A DNA stretch of 60,000 nucleotides, taken from the NCBI GenBank assembly GCA_002633005.1, contig NMRA01000615.1, positions 67,419 to 127,418 on the forward strand, in the 5' to 3' direction. This DNA comes from Phoronis australis (Eukaryota; Phoronida; Phoronidae). The stretch's first letter is position 1, and each line of letters starts with the position of its first letter. The notes below the pieces were generated by a model. The model had not been told where the DNA came from. It did no database searches and worked only from the letters and a program-made list of their open reading frames with translations. Positions 52,601 to 60,000 of this stretch are shown piece by piece. The position numbers and the translations under genes were made by a program.

Positions 52601-55600
52601 ACTATTTGATAGAGAATGTTTGAATTCTACAAGGGATTGTTTTTTCTACCCCCATTGCATCATGTGGTCGCCAGGTGATGTCCTTCAGTTAACAGTGAGG
52701 AATTTCAAAGTTAGTGAGGAATTTCGAAATGAGTGAGGAATCTCCACATGGTAACGATAATTCTTGAAAAAGCACTTTAATGACTGACGTCCTTGAAAGA
52801 TACAATCGACCTTGAAATGAATTTTGTGTATTGACCTTGAAAAGTCTTGGTTTTGAACATTTTCTTTGTTGTTGTGCAAAATTATTTTATTTAGACTTAT
52901 TTTCAGTTTAATAATGAAACTGTCGATTAAGAATGCGTTTGTTTGAGAAATCTTAAACACTACAGTACTGAACATTTTGTAGACATACAGTCGTGTGGAT
53001 TTTGCGAGATGGTAGTACGTGCAAAAATGTTCTTGGGAAATCCTTGAATTTGGGATGTAAAGTAATTGAAATGTATTATTTTGAATTTGATAATTGGAAA
53101 AGAGTGGAAGTAATTGTCCAAGTGTGTCCTTGAAAAAAACTGTTGTTTTCTTTCCACCTTCCATCACACCTCAGAGATGTGAGCAATACAAGGGGGTGGG
53201 CAAATTATGTCTAATTATTTCCTCCACTTGTCATGGTTGGGGCATGCTCACTTTGGTTCCAAAAATGGAGAAATCATTTATCTGATTGATAATGTTCTGA
53301 GTCGAGCACATATTTTATGGTTGGTTACTGGACTCGAAACATCTAAACTTTTTGCCACTAATTTTTGTTTGTTTTTGAGTTACTGTAAATGCTTATGAAT
53401 CACATGAGTGTATTTGAAACAGTTGACGTGAACCATGACATATTTGCTTCAAATTCTATTGCCTTTACATTTCAGATGAGAACCCCTGTCAGTACCATTC
53501 CTGCAGTCACATTTGCTTGCCCTCGGCCGTCGGCATTGTCTGCAAGTGTCCAGTGGGCTTTACGCTGGACGCCGACGGAACAACTTGCCGCGGTGAGACT
53601 GGATTCATGCACTGACACGTGACTTTTATTTACAATTCTTCGTACGCAAACTAGTGCACCTGTTGCATCTTAAGACATTCACAAAAGAAATGAGAAAGCC
53701 TGGAGAATTTTTGACTCAATTTCATCAGTTGAATTTTTTGGCCTCACTTGTAGTTGTTGCCATAATTTTGAGGAAATTTCACTAAAATTTCTTGAAACAT
53801 TTTACCTGCCTTGTTTTTCTCCTTGCAATATTCGAATGCGTGTACGTTTCACCCAGAACATGTTGATTTTGTGAAATTGTGAATTATGGTTGATCATAAA
53901 GCATGGTTTTGTTATTTTGTTATTTTTATTTTGTCTATTGTCATTTTGGAACTTGAGTGCTGCACTCACAACCAAAATGCATACATTAGGTCAATTGTCA
54001 GGTGTGACAAAAATTACAAAAAGTGATTATCATCGACCATTACAAGACTTCCAGATACCTGTGAGTGTCCTGAAAATTCTAAAGCCTGAAGATGGCCAGA
54101 GAAATGATTGACCGAAATGCCATGCCATTGTGACTTGGCTAGAGGCTGGTTTGAATAAATTTTTAGAAAAGTTGTTTGAAGCACTGTTATACTGCTTGCC
54201 CTTCTACTAAGCGTGAATGGCACATGTCAATCAAGGTGGAGGAAATATCAGAAAAGCGTTATACTGGAACGGCACCTTATTGTACGTGTTTCTTTTAAAT
54301 TAACATTTATTATGATAATGATTTTCAGACGCAGTCACCTCCAACTATCTTCTTGTTGCCAGCGAACACAACTTGTTGAAGATCTTCCCAGAATCTATTG
54401 GCAACCGACCCGACACGCTGTTCCAAAGTTTGCAAGTGGAGTGGATCAGCTCACTTGCGTTTGATTGGTCAACTAAGACTCTATTCTATTCAGACCATGT
54501 TAAGAGGCAGGTTGTCAAGGCAGAACTCAGTGGAGCAAAATTGGTGAACAGGTAACGGGTCATTGTCTTAACAGTCAGGGCTAAACAAATCGTGAAGAAT
54601 ACAAATTTGGTTTGAAAAATTGACTTGTATTACGTTAAAATGTTCCTCATCTTTTTTCTCAAGAATCCAAGTTCCAATAGTTTCACCTTTGTAAAGGTTT
54701 CTGTGTTGTACATTAAGATGTTGTTAGTAAATTGCTGTAGTTGTATGCGATGCATTGTAAACTGCAGTGTTACTGTTGGAGATGTTATGGTAAGCAATAT
54801 ATCAGACAGTTTAAGCTATTGGAGATATGTTGCTAAGCAATATATTAGGCAGTGTAAGCTATTGGAGATGTGATGCTAAGCATTATATCAGACAGTGTGA
54901 GCTATTGGAGATGTGATGCTAAGCATTATATCAGACAGTGTGAGCTATTGGAGATGTGATGCTAAGCATTATAGCAGACAGTGTAAGCTACTGGAGATGT
55001 GATGGTAAGCATCATATCAGACAGTGTGAGCTATTGGAGATGTGATGCTAAGCATTATATCAGACAGTGTGAGCTATTGGAGATGTGATGCTAAGCATTA
55101 TAGCAGACAGTGTAAGCTACTGGAGATGTGATGCTAAGCATCATATCAGACAGTGTGAGCTATTGGAGATGTGATGCTAAGCATTATATCAGACAGTGTG
55201 AGCTAATAGAGATGTGATGCTAAGCATTATAGCAGACAGTGTAAGCTACTGGAGATGTGATGCTAAGCATCATATCAGACAGTGTAAGCTATTAGAGATG
55301 TGATGCTAAGCATTATAGCAGACAAGTGTAGATATTTTTGGTGAGTGGTCTGTCTGTTCTGTTACAGTGATATGATCATCAGTGGTGAGGCAGAGTTCCT
55401 GGCCGTCGACTGGGTTGCTAAGAACCTTTACATGGCATCGTCCATAACAGGGCACATTTCCATCAGTAGATTTGATGGTGGGTCCCTGATGGTACTTCGA
55501 CAATACGCTGGCTTCCGCCCTAGGGCCATCGCACTAAACCCTCCTAAGGGGTAAGGACTATAAGTTTCGATTTTTTGGGAGAAAGCTGTTGCCAGATGTG

Positions 55601-58600
55601 ATGTGATGAACTACGGTGGAATCTCATCAGTTTGGGACATGAGGGAAGTTTTATTGTCTCATTTTTTCTGTGAAGGACACGAAGCACCAAATTCTCGAAA
55701 TTATTCGATTGATCAAACCAGCAATAAAATAGATGCCAAGAATACAATGTAGCATTTATCCAAGATATTATGTGACTATTTCTTGATTCTGCGTTGCTCT
55801 AAGTGGAATCGTAGATTACACAACTCCGATATTTTCTTGTGAAATATCGTAGAGGAGGCGTTGCCCTCTAGACATAGCAAACTCGGCTTCTAGTTAGTGT
55901 ATTGTGACGTAAACCTCTGCCATCTATTTTTAATCTTGTCTAGTACAGCAAAAAAAAATTTCGGCATTGAAACGCTGTTTAAGGACTTCGAACTGTAGAG
56001 TCCTTAAATTTTGAGCAGCACCTGCATGCATTAGAGCGTAATGAAATGTTGTGTAGGGTGTGTTGAAGTGCGAGATTGGTTTTTGAGTAGACCTGGTGGT
56101 TATTTGTGGAGTATTGATATGTGCTTTATTTACTATAAGAAGTTAACGTTTTCCGAGCGCTCAATTTATTTAAACACGGATGTTTATTTATTATAAGAAG
56201 TTACCGTTTTCCGAGCATTCAATTTATTTAAATATGGATGTTTATTTTTATAAGAAGTTAACATTTTCCGAACGTTCAATTAATTTAAACACGGATGTGA
56301 GTTGGGCAAAATTGCCGATCCAAACCCTGACTGTATGACCATTAGCGGACACCGTACTTCCCGGAAGTAAAGCATACTATGTCTGGCAGGTGTCGCTGGT
56401 GAAGAATGACGTCACAGGTCATATGTAAGATTACAGATTTCGTCCACTGAAAATATACGGAGTTGGCGTTCCATGTATAATAGTCTATGGTGGAATGTCC
56501 ACGTGTCTAATCTTCACCAGCCATCGAGAATTCAATATTTTATCCGTGCCACTTAACTAAGGGTTATCTCCCATACCACATTCTACTTACAGCCAGTTGT
56601 TCTACACGGACATAGGAGACAACTCCCGAATCGATGCCTGTGGACTGGAAGTGAACAACTGCTACATCGTTGTTGACCGGCTAGGATGGCCCAATGCTTT
56701 GACCCTCGACACTGTTAGTGACCAGCTGTACTGGGTTGACTCCAAGTTCGAGACAGTGGAGACTGTTAATGTACACGGCCAGAGGCGCAAGACACTGAGT
56801 GCCAGGTAAAAAGTTGGAGTTGTAAGCTAACGGCGACAGCATGTCAGAGATCGATCGACCTCTAATCCCTGTCTTTCCGGGTCCTTTTTTCATAGTATCT
56901 GATGACAGTGTTTCCCAAAATTTGTGTTTTTAAGCTGTCATGAAATGGCAATCATTGGCTGATGACTCTTATCGCCACCTGCTGGCTCTGCCAGGAAGTA
57001 GTAGTATTTCTTTGCAGAGCTGGGCATAAGGGGATGTTATTTTCAACTGAAAGTACCGTTTTACTGGGTGCAGACACGAGGTACTTTAAACGGATTCCGG
57101 AAGTAAATAGCCTCCCAGCCTCCAAGGTTGGTACAGAGCCTTGTGGCCATGTTGCTACTTGAAAGTCCTCCATTTGAGGTGATGTAGGATGCAGCTCATG
57201 CCAATATTGTAACCAGCTTTGGTCTACATCACTCGCCTCGATAAGCCAAAGTTAGTGGCACTCCATGTTTGTGTAAACGAGACGAAGTAGTTGAATGTAA
57301 ATTTTATCCCGTAGGTTTTCAGTTTACGTGTAAACTGTATTCTAGTACTGTGTAAATAATGCACCTCTCCATCCTGTGATTTTATCCACTCCCAAGTAAA
57401 AAGTAAAAAGGTTCCAATGAATAGCTGATTAAGTGCCAATTTTGGCAAAATTTGATGCATTTTTGATTTTGTTAATTGAGCATTTTGTCTTTGAATTACC
57501 TAATTCTTTTCAATGCAGACCTTGGACAATCTTCATTAAGACTACCGGTGTCGGCACTACAAAACTCTGACCAAGTATTTTTTTCACGTCATTGTAATTC
57601 TGTGCAGTCTTTGAGTATTCTGACTCTTGTTCTCCGTTTTTGGACTGATTGACAGATCTCTCGCATGTGTAAGAATAAGTTGTGTTGAATTCTCATTCAG
57701 AGCCATCCAACACTGCTTCAGCTTGGCCCTTCTTCACGACATGTTATACATCGCCGACTGGTTCAAGTCTCTCTCCATCCTGAATACCACAGGGGGATAC
57801 CTACGGCCACTCCTGTCTGCCGATCGTAAGGTGTCTGGTGTTATTGCCATTTCAGCTCGGCAGCAAAATGGTAATTATGGATTGTTGCACTTTGGGAGAC
57901 AGAGTTATTTGATGTTCTGGAATTAGAGCATTGATGTTATGTATGACCCTAGAAAAATGTTCGAATTTGGCGAACTTTAGACATCATGTCTCAGAAATGG
58001 CTGTTCTGATTCATACGAAACATTCAGATACTAGGTTTTATGCACTGTTTTCTAATAAGTGCTTTTAGGATTGGTTTGAAAGTGTCCCTTTTTCGCAAGA
58101 CAGGCTATCAAAAATAGGACTTGTTTATAAAATTACGATTATTAAAGAATCAAAATTTAAGTAAAATGAAAACAAATTAAGTTAGAAAACCAGCAACGTT
58201 TTGAGGTTTCACAATTATATGGAACGAAATTTGGTGATGTTATTGATGACATTTCACTATCAAGTAACCATGCACCTTTAATTTCCCCTCGGCCGTCACC
58301 CTTAACCCTAATTCCTCTGAAATGGGTAGATAGACAGGTAAAATATGTTTTAAGGTTCAGTTCATTGTCAAGGCACTCTCAGTGTGTAGTCGCGTTGTTG
58401 TTGTTGTTGTTTTTTGAGAGATTGAAATTACCAAAGAACTGAGTTTTGAGGTGATGTGCATATTTTGCGATTGGTTGGACAAAGTGATAATTAATTTTTA
58501 TTTTCACCGAATTCTCAACGGATTATTCAACCCATTTCCCTGTTGTCGATGGCATGTCTCCCTTTCCTGTTGGCAGGTACCAATGACTGCGCTGTCGACA

Positions 58601-59797
58601 ATGGTGGCTGTAGCAATCTGTGCATATATGTACCGTACAGCGCCCCCAAGTGTCTGTGTCCTTTAGGGATGATTCTGGACAAAGATGGCTCCAATTGTGT
58701 GTGTAAGTCTCTCTAGTACACGAGTTGTGCTGGAATGCATACGTTTAAGAGTTTTCAAATTGGGTTCAAGTTCTTCTAGTCGAAACACTGAGTAATTTTA
58801 AAAATAATTTTTTGTCACAAACTAGTGGTACACATCGTATCAGACTTGTGGGGGCTGCTCATGGGGTCCCATTCCACTGATCACCTGGAGCCATTTTTAT
58901 GCTTCGCATTCTGCTTATGGTATGAAGTCTAGTGTCCGTAAGTTGGGGTAGGTTAATGCAAACGGCCACTTAACAAGTACGCAGCAGTTTGTTTACATTA
59001 ACAGTTTCGCATTTGATTTACCCCAGTGATGAGCCATCTGGCTGTCTGTGAGTAGAATGTGCCTGAGGATTTGGTTATTTCAAGTGTGCATTTTTCTCAT
59101 TTGATTTTAAAAGTTAATTATGAATTATCTTATCTCGACCACAACCCCGATGGTCAAAATAGACTCACATTTGCCAAAGATACACCTACAATAGTTCCAT
59201 TGATAAACAGCACTCTCTGTGATCTGGCATACAAATGGTGTCATCAACCTGGGTTGAGTTACCAGTTGTGTAAACTACCTGAGTTCAGACCCTTAGTGAA
59301 AACCGAGCTGAGGAGCTAGAGACTTGACTCAAGGGTCTAGCAGTGTGGCGCAGTGGACTGAAACCCACAACCTTGTCTAAATGGAACAGTCACCTATCTC
59401 ACTAGGCTACACCACTTCCTCAAAGAAGCCACGTTAAGTATCCACTTTACGTCATTGAAATGAAAAGGATGACACTTGTACTGAAGTTTAACAAGCGAAC
59501 ATGTTCATTTGTTTCGAGTGGTCTATTTGACAGCCCTCGTTGTATGCATTTCAGTCAGATGTATCTCTCCCAATGTGGCCTGCGACAACGGCACGCTTTG
59601 CATCGACAATGATGACATCTGCGACGGTTCCATCGACTGTCAAGACAGAAGTGACGAATCACACGACATGTGTAGGCTGAAAATGCCGTGTTCGTCGGAC
59701 GAGTTTGAGTGCACTTCTATGTTTCAGTGTGTCTCGCTCGCGTATGTCTGTGACAGGGACTCTGACTGTCATGATGGCTCCGATGAGTATGATTGTA
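28593..59797 (+). CDS. LRP1: LRP1-like receptor gene, 5' part (14 exons, continues off the right edge)
   Basis: Large endocytic and signalling receptors of this family bind many ligands through LDL-receptor class A repeats and release them in endosomes by means of the YWTD propellers. The exons join to 788 residues plus one base: signal peptide, EGF, calcium-binding EGF, YWTD propeller 1, EGF, YWTD propeller 2, EGF, then two class A repeats. All splice phases match. The order is that of LRP1 from its first EGF pair onward. LRP1 is favoured over LRP2 by GCQHGC in the first EGF, CSQLCxNTxGSFxC and CVExY in the second, and the propeller sequence with a paired Cys (GVCKL...GMC) before VDLGLHKPRGLALDP. 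About one sixth of a full-length LRP1 is present. The rest, with further repeats, membrane span and cytoplasmic tail, must lie beyond 60 kb. The class A pair normally found before the first EGF was not found. Confidence 0.8.
29663..29956 (-). CDS. Probable 3'-terminal exon of an unidentified gene, nested in intron 1
   Basis: The minus strand is open for 97 codons plus a TAA. A 3' splice site (CTTACTAG) at its upstream edge would put GAC as the first codon. A second possible acceptor (TTCGCAG) lies 38 bases further in. The peptide is rich in charged residues at the start (DELELISPDF, KYSDEEILERRREQAQ), then has an FNKPAFVRHCRRLQ block, a moderately hydrophobic stretch MFHGLILAIYSVHFILHY that could be a membrane segment, and ends HFGLSRK. 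The composition is that of a real conserved protein, but I do not recognise the family. No upstream exon was identified, so it could also be a processed relic. Confidence 0.45.
   Translation of the reverse strand, partial: DELELISPDFAGGLLSFTGYQFEQKYSDEEILERRREQAQTTERMELFNKPAFVRHCRRLQATDTEMFHGLILAIYSVHFILHYHEPLPKHFGLSRK
33935..35130 (+). mobile_element. Dispersed repeat R3, copy 1 (about 1.2 kb)
   Basis: It begins CGCCCACATATTTATA and ends GCATTTCAACGCTCCGCGTTGCTCTTGTTT. The copy at 45630-46963 has the same start, end and interior. Inside, degenerate units repeat, marked by CACCTAGTGGCC-like words (34248, 34698, 35025), TTTCATAAAATTTGGCA and a CCTCTGTATCTT-type word. Open frames inside differ between the copies and do not conserve a protein, so the element is non-coding. 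Elements with this internal style and AACAAGAGC ends are common in marine invertebrates. The class is unknown to me. Confidence 0.8.
36400..36693. mobile_element. 294-bp hAT5-like MITE
   Basis: The left end is CAGTGGCAGATC. The right end on the other strand is CATAGGCGCATTTAGGGGG. These are the same pair of ends as the element at 14595-15574, in the opposite orientation. The flanks TGCTC (36395-36399) and TGTTC (36694-36698) match at 4 of 5 positions, fitting a 5-bp target duplication. The open frame across it (36412-36705) is not a gene. Confidence 0.65.
42631..42744 (+). CDS. LRP1: LRP1-like exon 2: first EGF-like domain
   Basis: The acceptor TTTAACAG and donor GTAGGT enclose 38 codons in phase 1-1, the usual symmetric EGF module. 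Six cysteines are present: ADCRTQGCQHGC, a TPGG turn, CQC, then GYKLHTDGVTC. The GCQHGC word closely matches the first EGF of LRP1. A second in-frame acceptor six bases downstream (GTGCAG) would remove two residues, including the Ala of the proposed signal cleavage site. Confidence 0.9.
42745..44592 (+). other. Intron 2; contains a strong hairpin
   Basis: Besides the hairpin at 42978-43049 this A+T-rich intron shows a loose inverted relation between about 43520-43700 and 43860-44060 (AAAAAATAATTTTTCACAGAGATGG against CTCTGTGAAGAATTG, and TGATCATGTGACTG against CAGTCACGTGATAAT). This suggests a degenerate foldback element of about 0.5 kb. Confidence 0.45.
42978..43049 (+). ncRNA. MicroRNA-precursor-like hairpin (candidate)
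   Basis: Arms 42987-43008 and 43019-43040 pair over 22 bases with two mismatched or wobble positions around a 10-nt loop (AATACACTAT). After a small bulge the stem continues with CCACAG (42978-42983) against CTGTGG (43044-43049). Length, arm size and loop fit a microRNA precursor in the sense intron. The alternative is a tiny MITE, since imperfect GCAA-like flanks lie on both sides. No expression evidence is available here. Confidence 0.35.
44593..44835 (+). CDS. LRP1: LRP1-like exon 3: calcium-binding EGF and first propeller strand
   Basis: The acceptor CCCCCAG and donor GTTTGT give 81 codons in phase 1-1. The exon encodes DSNEC...CSQLCDNTEGSFTCHC, the calcium-binding EGF signature, which includes the C-x-N-x4-F-x-C-x-C consensus for Asn hydroxylation. 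GYxL is replaced by YYTLAPDGVSC. It then enters the first YWTD propeller (TILYSSDNEIHGRFL, ending RVSFM). The donor was chosen over GCAGG|GTGTCG because only this one keeps phase 1 with the next exon and gives a good blade, VSFMAFDSVDSILYW. Confidence 0.88.
45003..45217 (+). repeat. tRNA-derived SINE family S1, copy 1
   Basis: The head has a tRNA-like promoter: GAGGCCCAGCGG followed by the B-box GGTTCGAGTGCC. The body (CACACTGCTGGACCCTTG, CTAGCTCCTCAGCT, GGTTCCAGGTGATCAGTG, ACAGCATGTACC) matches a minus-strand copy at 58826-59420. Two independent copies with a Pol III head identify a SINE. Confidence 0.75.
45630..46963 (+). mobile_element. Dispersed repeat R3, copy 2 (about 1.3 kb)
   Basis: Same orientation as copy 1 at 33935-35130. 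The start contains the near-palindrome CCACATATTTATATGTGG. CACCTAATGGCC / CACCTAGTGGCC / CATCTAGTGGCC words recur at about 45966, 46461 and 46857. The end is GCATTTCAACACTCGAGACGCATTGCTCTTGTTT. No conserved open frame. Confidence 0.8.
47580..47684 (+). CDS. LRP1: LRP1-like exon 4: propeller 1, first YWTD blade
   Basis: The exon has 35 codons in phase 1-1 between TTAAAG and GTGGGT. It reads AFDSVDSILYWSDN...VWSSSLDGTDRKRVLSQ, a classic blade with the motif as YWSD and the SLDGTDRKRVL strand-turn typical of the family. The upstream intron bases happen to extend the frame into a reverse-transcriptase-like string, which is a coincidence. Confidence 0.9.
48770..49768 (+). repeat. Dispersed repeat R2, copy 2, split by an insertion
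   Basis: It matches 18660-19166 in two blocks, 48770-48946 and 49443-49768, separated exactly by the inserted element. This copy also carries a short tandem duplication around 48880-48915 (TTTGTCTGTTACRACRACAAG twice). Confidence 0.85.
48947..49442. mobile_element. 496-bp hAT6-like element with 6-bp target duplication
   Basis: The ends are perfect inverted repeats CAGGGCTTGGAAT / ATTCCAAGCCCTG. The flanks are CTTATT on both sides (48941-48946 and 49443-49448). The related repeat at 18660-19166 has no insertion at this point. CAGGG ends suggest a hAT transposon, and a 6-bp duplication fits the hAT6-type lineage. It is non-coding apart from chance frames. Words such as GCGGAAACGCGGATTTCCGC pair locally. 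Confidence 0.85.
49909..50080 (+). CDS. LRP1: LRP1-like exon 5: propeller 1, blades 2-3
   Basis: Phase 1 in, phase 2 out, acceptor TTGTCAG and donor GTTTGT. It encodes GLGSPEGLDIDWISRNLYFVDAQ and then a blade containing GVCKL...GMC and VDLGLHKPRGLALDPIQ. The paired Cys before the KPRGLALDP strand is also seen at this place in LRP1. The motif YWTD is replaced by YFVD. Confidence 0.92.
50081..51349 (+). other. Intron 5; carries a 23-bp minisatellite
   Basis: Apart from the array at 50516-50806 this intron shows no gene or clear element. Confidence 0.6.
50516..50806 (+). repeat. 23-bp minisatellite, about 13 copies
   Basis: The unit is GTTAAGTTCAGTGATTGGACTGT, repeated about 13 times with rare substitutions and 1-2 base deletions. 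Near-identity of the copies indicates recent expansion, so length variation between alleles is likely. Confidence 0.95.
51350..51551 (+). CDS. LRP1: LRP1-like exon 6: propeller 1, blades 4-5
   Basis: Phase 2 in, phase 0 out, acceptor TCGTAG and donor GTAGGT. It encodes RMFWSDWGDNPKIESAFLDG, then IVWPNGVACDHWRQTVYWVD and SVSYSGENRR. WSDWGDxPKIE, WPNG and YWVD are core YWTD-propeller motifs. Confidence 0.93.
51552..52078 (+). other. Intron 6
   Basis: Nothing recognised. Confidence 0.5.
52079..52271 (+). CDS. LRP1: LRP1-like exon 7: propeller 1, last blade
   Basis: Phase 0 in, phase 1 out, acceptor GTTTCCAG and donor GTACGT. It encodes HHPFSIAIFEDSMFVVDL, then VMSANKQTGGNLTSVV and IIVHPALQS. 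HPFxxAxFED, SANKxTG and the VHPxLQ linker into the following EGF are family hallmarks. An Asn-Leu-Thr glycosylation site is present. Confidence 0.93.
52272..53475 (+). other. Intron 7
   Basis: Between 52.68 and 53.13 kb the words CCTTGAAA, TTGAAAAG and TCCTTGAA recur, suggesting a decayed repeat. A minus-strand open frame of 160 codons (52685-53167) mirrors this low-complexity sequence and is not called a gene. Confidence 0.5.
53476..53592 (+). CDS. LRP1: LRP1-like exon 8: EGF between the two propellers
   Basis: The exon has 39 codons in phase 1-1 between ACATTTCAG and GTGAGA. It encodes HENPCQYHSCSHICLPSA, CKCPVGFTLDADGTTCR, with six Cys. It is the EGF that normally packs against the end of the preceding propeller. 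Confidence 0.93.
53593..54328 (+). other. Intron 8
   Basis: Nothing recognised. Confidence 0.5.
54329..54551 (+). CDS. LRP1: LRP1-like exon 9: propeller 2, entry and blade 1
   Basis: Phase 1 in, phase 2 out, acceptor ATTTTCAG and donor GTAACG. It encodes NYLLVASEHNLLKIFPESIG as the entry strand, then ISSLAFDWSTKTLFYSDHVK and VVKAELSGAKLVN. The motif is YSD in place of YWTD. Confidence 0.92.
54552..55367 (+). other. Intron 9; mostly a 43-bp tandem array
   Basis: The array at 54777-55325 ends only about 40 bases before the next exon's acceptor, leaving little room for the branch point and pyrimidine tract (TCTGTCTGTTCTGTTACAG). Confidence 0.7.
54777..55325 (+). repeat. 43-bp minisatellite with three-part higher-order repeat
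   Basis: The unit is about 43 bp (TTGGAGATGTGATGCTAAGC followed by ATTATATCAGACAGTGTGAGCTA), with about 13 copies. Three diagnostic variants, A (CATTATATC...GTGAGCTATT), B (CATTATAGC...GTAAGCTACT) and C (CATCATATC...GTGAGCTATT), recur in the order A-B-C at least three times. The more recent duplication unit is therefore about 129 bp. The first two copies are the most diverged. Confidence 0.95.
55368..55550 (+). CDS. LRP1: LRP1-like exon 10: propeller 2, blades 2-3
   Basis: Phase 2-2 between GTTACAG and GTAAGG. It encodes SGEAEFLAVDWVAKNLYMAS, then HISISRFDGGSLMVL and FRPRAIALNPPKG. VDWVAxNLY and PRAIALNP are family motifs. The YWTD position is degenerate (YMAS). Confidence 0.93.
56119..56294 (+). 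repeat. Tandem repeat of about 58-bp unit, three copies
   Basis: Each copy runs from ATGT(G)TTTATTT through ATAAGAAGTTAACGTTTTCC and CAATTTATTTAAACACGG. The copies differ by about 10%. Confidence 0.9.
56325..56510 (-). repeat. Dispersed repeat R1, copy 2
   Basis: Reverse complement of the block at 4139-4297, as described there. Confidence 0.75.
56593..56805 (+). CDS. LRP1: LRP1-like exon 11: propeller 2, blades 4-5
   Basis: Phase 2-2 between CTTACAG and GTAAAA. It encodes QLFYTDIGDNSRIDACGLEV, LGWPNALTLDTVSDQLYWVD and ETVNVHGQRRKTLS. The layout is the same as exon 6 (YTDxGDNxRI, WPN, YWVD), reflecting the ancient duplication of the propeller. Confidence 0.93.
56806..57700 (+). other. Intron 11
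   Basis: Nothing recognised. Confidence 0.5.
57701..57870 (+). CDS. LRP1: LRP1-like exon 12: propeller 2, last blade
   Basis: Phase 2 in, phase 1 out, acceptor CATTCAG and donor GTAATT. It encodes AIQHCFSLALLHDMLYIADW, SLSILNTTGGYLRPLLSADR and VSGVIAISARQQN. It corresponds to exon 7 of the first propeller, but the entry HPF motif is changed to QHCF. Asn-Thr-Thr and the junctional Asn-Gly-Thr are potential glycosylation sites. Confidence 0.9.
57871..58576 (+). other. Intron 12
   Basis: Nothing recognised beyond a short (TTG)n run near 58394. Confidence 0.5.
58577..58702 (+). CDS. LRP1: LRP1-like exon 13: EGF closing propeller 2
   Basis: The exon has 42 codons in phase 1-1 between TTGGCAG and GTAAGT. 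It encodes GTNDCAVDNGGCSNLC, then KCLCPLGMILDKDGSNC, with six Cys and the NGGCSNLC signature. Confidence 0.94.
58703..59554 (+). other. Intron 13
   Basis: Mostly occupied by an interrupted SINE S1 copy on the minus strand (58826-59420). Confidence 0.55.
58826..59420 (-). repeat. tRNA-derived SINE family S1, copy 2, interrupted
   Basis: Read on the minus strand, the head has GTGGTGTAGCCTAGTGAG and the B-box-like GTGGGTTTCAGTCC. It continues with CACACTGCTAGACCCTTG and CTAGCTCCTCAGCTC as in copy 1 (45003-45217). The distal part (GGCTCCAGGTGATCAGTG and on to GTGTACC) appears at 58826-58915. The roughly 370 bases between, near 58920-59294, are absent from copy 1, so one copy carries an insertion or the other a deletion. 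Confidence 0.7.
59555..59797 (+). CDS. LRP1: LRP1-like exon 14: two LDL-receptor class A repeats
   Basis: The exon has 81 codons in phase 1-1 between GCATTTCAG and GTATGT. The first repeat reads RCISPNVACDNGTLC, then DICDGSIDCQDRSDES. The second reads PCSSDEFECTSMFQC, then YVCDRDSDCHDGSDEYDC. Each has six Cys and the acidic calcium cage C-D-x-x-x-D-C-x-D-x-S-D-E. They are the start of the large ligand-binding cluster that follows the second propeller in LRP1. An Asn-Gly-Thr site lies in the first repeat. Confidence 0.95.
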
Positions 59798-60000
59798 GTA
59801 TGTTGGTTCTGCATTTCACCACAAGGTGGAGCCTGTATCTCATTAGTCATCATGCATGTATTTCAAAATCCAACATATCCCATTGAGATCGAGAATACCA
59901 GCAAAATCTGTAGTCTCTGAAGGCAGGATTTGAAAATGCCCTTAATTGTCAGACATTTGTGAGACTGACGACAATTCTGTATGTCTAGTTTCAGAGAATA
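59798..60000 (+). other. Start of intron 14
   Basis: Runs to the window edge, nothing recognised. Confidence 0.5.

Larger units (their letters stand above)
55551..56592 (+). other. Intron 10
   Basis: It holds a three-copy tandem repeat (56119-56294) and repeat R1 copy 2 (56325-56510). Confidence 0.6.

Noticed and set aside
52685-53167. 160-codon minus-strand open frame in intron 7
   Set aside because: It mirrors a sequence with recurring CCTTGAAA-type words, has Lys/Asn/Phe-heavy composition and no recognisable domain.
59059-59319. 86-codon plus-strand open frame in intron 13
   Set aside because: It lies within an interrupted SINE copy and has no domain or splice phase consistent with the gene.

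Overview
This is a draft eukaryotic genomic window, A+T-rich and mostly non-coding, with long introns, canonical GT-AG splice sites, many short inverted-repeat DNA transposons and tRNA-derived SINE-like repeats. The dense TACATGTA-type words and the repeat classes suggest a marine invertebrate, perhaps a deuterostome such as a hemichordate or amphioxus, or a lophotrochozoan. The sequence alone does not settle the species. Single N bases at 13650 and 30194 confirm draft quality. Layout: bases 1-28 kb look intergenic. I find no convincing gene there, only a LINE reverse-transcriptase scrap at the left edge (minus strand), several hAT-like MITEs with target-site duplications, a GAT microsatellite near 7.0-7.3 kb, a nested foldback element at 12.8-13.9 kb with an 84-bp palindrome inside it, and an open Cys-containing segment at 27.85-28.09 kb of unknown meaning. 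From 28.6 kb to the right edge lies the 5' part of one plus-strand gene encoding a giant LDL-receptor-related protein, best matched by LRP1. Fourteen exons can be placed. Thirteen are well supported by reading frame, splice sites and domain content. The first, a signal-peptide exon at 28593-28653, is inferred. Intron phases agree at every junction, and the joined reading frame gives 788 residues: signal peptide, EGF, calcium-binding EGF, six-bladed YWTD propeller, EGF, second YWTD propeller, EGF, two LDL-receptor class A repeats. The gene continues beyond the window. This is the LRP1 order, except that no class A repeats were found ahead of the first EGF. Intron 1 is about 14 kb and holds a minus-strand open segment (29663-29956) that looks like a real 3'-terminal exon of an unidentified gene, a 1.2-kb dispersed repeat and a hAT-like MITE. 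Later introns hold two minisatellites, one with a three-part higher-order repeat, a microRNA-like hairpin at 42978-43049, a second copy of the 1.2-kb repeat, a SINE family present twice, and a 496-bp hAT-like element inserted into an older repeat. The main biological interest is the possible LRP1-type receptor that begins directly with EGF repeats. The rest is mobile-element archaeology. I did not find evidence of a wholly new system.
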